A DNA stretch of 64,000 bases from Fasciolopsis buskii (lineage: Eukaryota; Platyhelminthes; Trematoda; Plagiorchiida; Fasciolidae). Below are positions 63,671 to 64,000 of the stretch, in pieces (the first letter of the stretch is position 1; each line of letters opens with the position of its first letter). The stretch is from contig LUCM01005066.1 of the NCBI GenBank assembly GCA_008360955.1, forward strand, positions 190,043-254,042, given 5' to 3'. The position numbers and the translations under genes are program-made. The notes beneath the pieces were generated by a model, which saw nothing but the letters and a program-made list of their open reading frames with translations, did not search any database and had not been told where the DNA came from.

Positions 63671-64000
63671 ATGAATATAAAAACAGACCTTCGTCCTTCT
63701 GCAGATGAATTTATTCCAAAGCATATTTTCACGAACAAGTGGTCGGATCCGAGAAGACATTTCTTTTCACCTTATCCTCTTCGAAATGGTCCTACTGATG
63801 TTTTGCAAGGACCAGATAATGCAAATTCCTTACCGACTAACCCGGTTTCATCTCCTACATTTTGGAGCAACGCTCTACTGAATGGATGGAGATTCCCGCC
63901 AACACTACCCACTCCGATGATCAGTCCTACACATCAAAAATTCCATACAGATAACCATAGCTCTGGTCAAGTGCTTGAATCCGTCAAGACTGGACACATT
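63671..64000 (+). CDS. 5' coding segment with PAM2-like motif, runs off the window
   Basis: An open frame of exactly 110 codons reaches the last base without a stop, so it is partial. The ATG at 63671 follows an in-frame TGA at 63653-63655. Residues 7-16 read LRPSADEFIP and match the PAM2 pattern L-x-P-x-A-x-E-F-x-P, the short peptide that binds the MLLE domain of cytoplasmic poly(A)-binding protein. Known PAM2 proteins include PAN3, TOB, ataxin-2, PAIP1/2, eRF3, USP10, NFX1, HELZ and LARP4 types, all acting in mRNA translation or turnover. The rest is low-complexity, rich in Pro, Ser and Asn (SPYP, PTLPTPM), with one Gly-Trp at 72-73, as expected of a disordered tail. No folded domain is reached, so the family cannot be named. 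It may be a first coding exon or an internal exon whose acceptor lies just upstream. A chance frame is possible but unlikely given motif and length together. Confidence 0.6.
   Translation, partial: MNIKTDLRPSADEFIPKHIFTNKWSDPRRHFFSPYPLRNGPTDVLQGPDNANSLPTNPVSSPTFWSNALLNGWRFPPTLPTPMISPTHQKFHTDNHSSGQVLESVKTGHI

Overview
This window looks like intergenic-rich chromosomal DNA from a flatworm (platyhelminth), most likely a fluke (digenean) or tapeworm with a large genome. The clues are: almost no long reading frames in moderately AT-rich DNA; one intronless rhodopsin-like GPCR of a divergent type that resembles flatworm orphan receptors; and many degraded retroelements of the kinds common in flatworms (tRNA-derived SINEs, a CR1/L2-like LINE, Penelope-like elements with a GIY-YIG domain, and an LTR-type integrase remnant). 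There is no prokaryotic operon structure, no CRISPR and no rRNA. The species is inferred, not shown.

Layout. 1-9.9 kb is repeat-scarred DNA with a TA microsatellite, one copy of SINE family 2 and a weak tRNA-like sequence. 9.9-12.6 kb is a retroelement graveyard: a Penelope-like thumb plus GIY-YIG segment on the minus strand, a Penelope-like RT palm on the plus strand, a family 1 SINE and an integrase-like fragment. 15.3-17.0 kb is a LINE with endonuclease and RT remnants. 17.6 kb holds a second family 2 SINE. 28.4 kb holds a tRNA-like sequence. 29,282-30,251 is an assembly gap (N), followed directly by a second, more deleted LINE copy. 33.8-34.0 kb is a long, nearly perfect inverted repeat with a hairpin-GAAAC signature like Penelope termini. 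Three more family 1 SINEs lie at 36.4, 40.4 and 41.6 kb. 46 kb has a small tandem repeat and an RT-like trace. 56.6-57.8 kb holds the GPCR. 59.9 kb holds another tRNA-like sequence. The last 330 bases are an open, unterminated coding segment starting with a PAM2-like motif (poly(A)-binding-protein-binding peptide).

Functionally only two host genes can be supported: the minus-strand GPCR and the plus-strand 5' part of a probable RNA-metabolism gene at the right edge. They are about 6 kb apart on opposite strands, diverging, and nothing suggests they act together. Nearly all other reading frames have lengths expected by chance for this base composition (up to about 175 codons in 64 kb). I did not find a convincing new multi-gene system. 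The most unusual objects are the Penelope-like inverted repeat, the oppositely oriented Penelope halves, the two SINE families and the edge exon.
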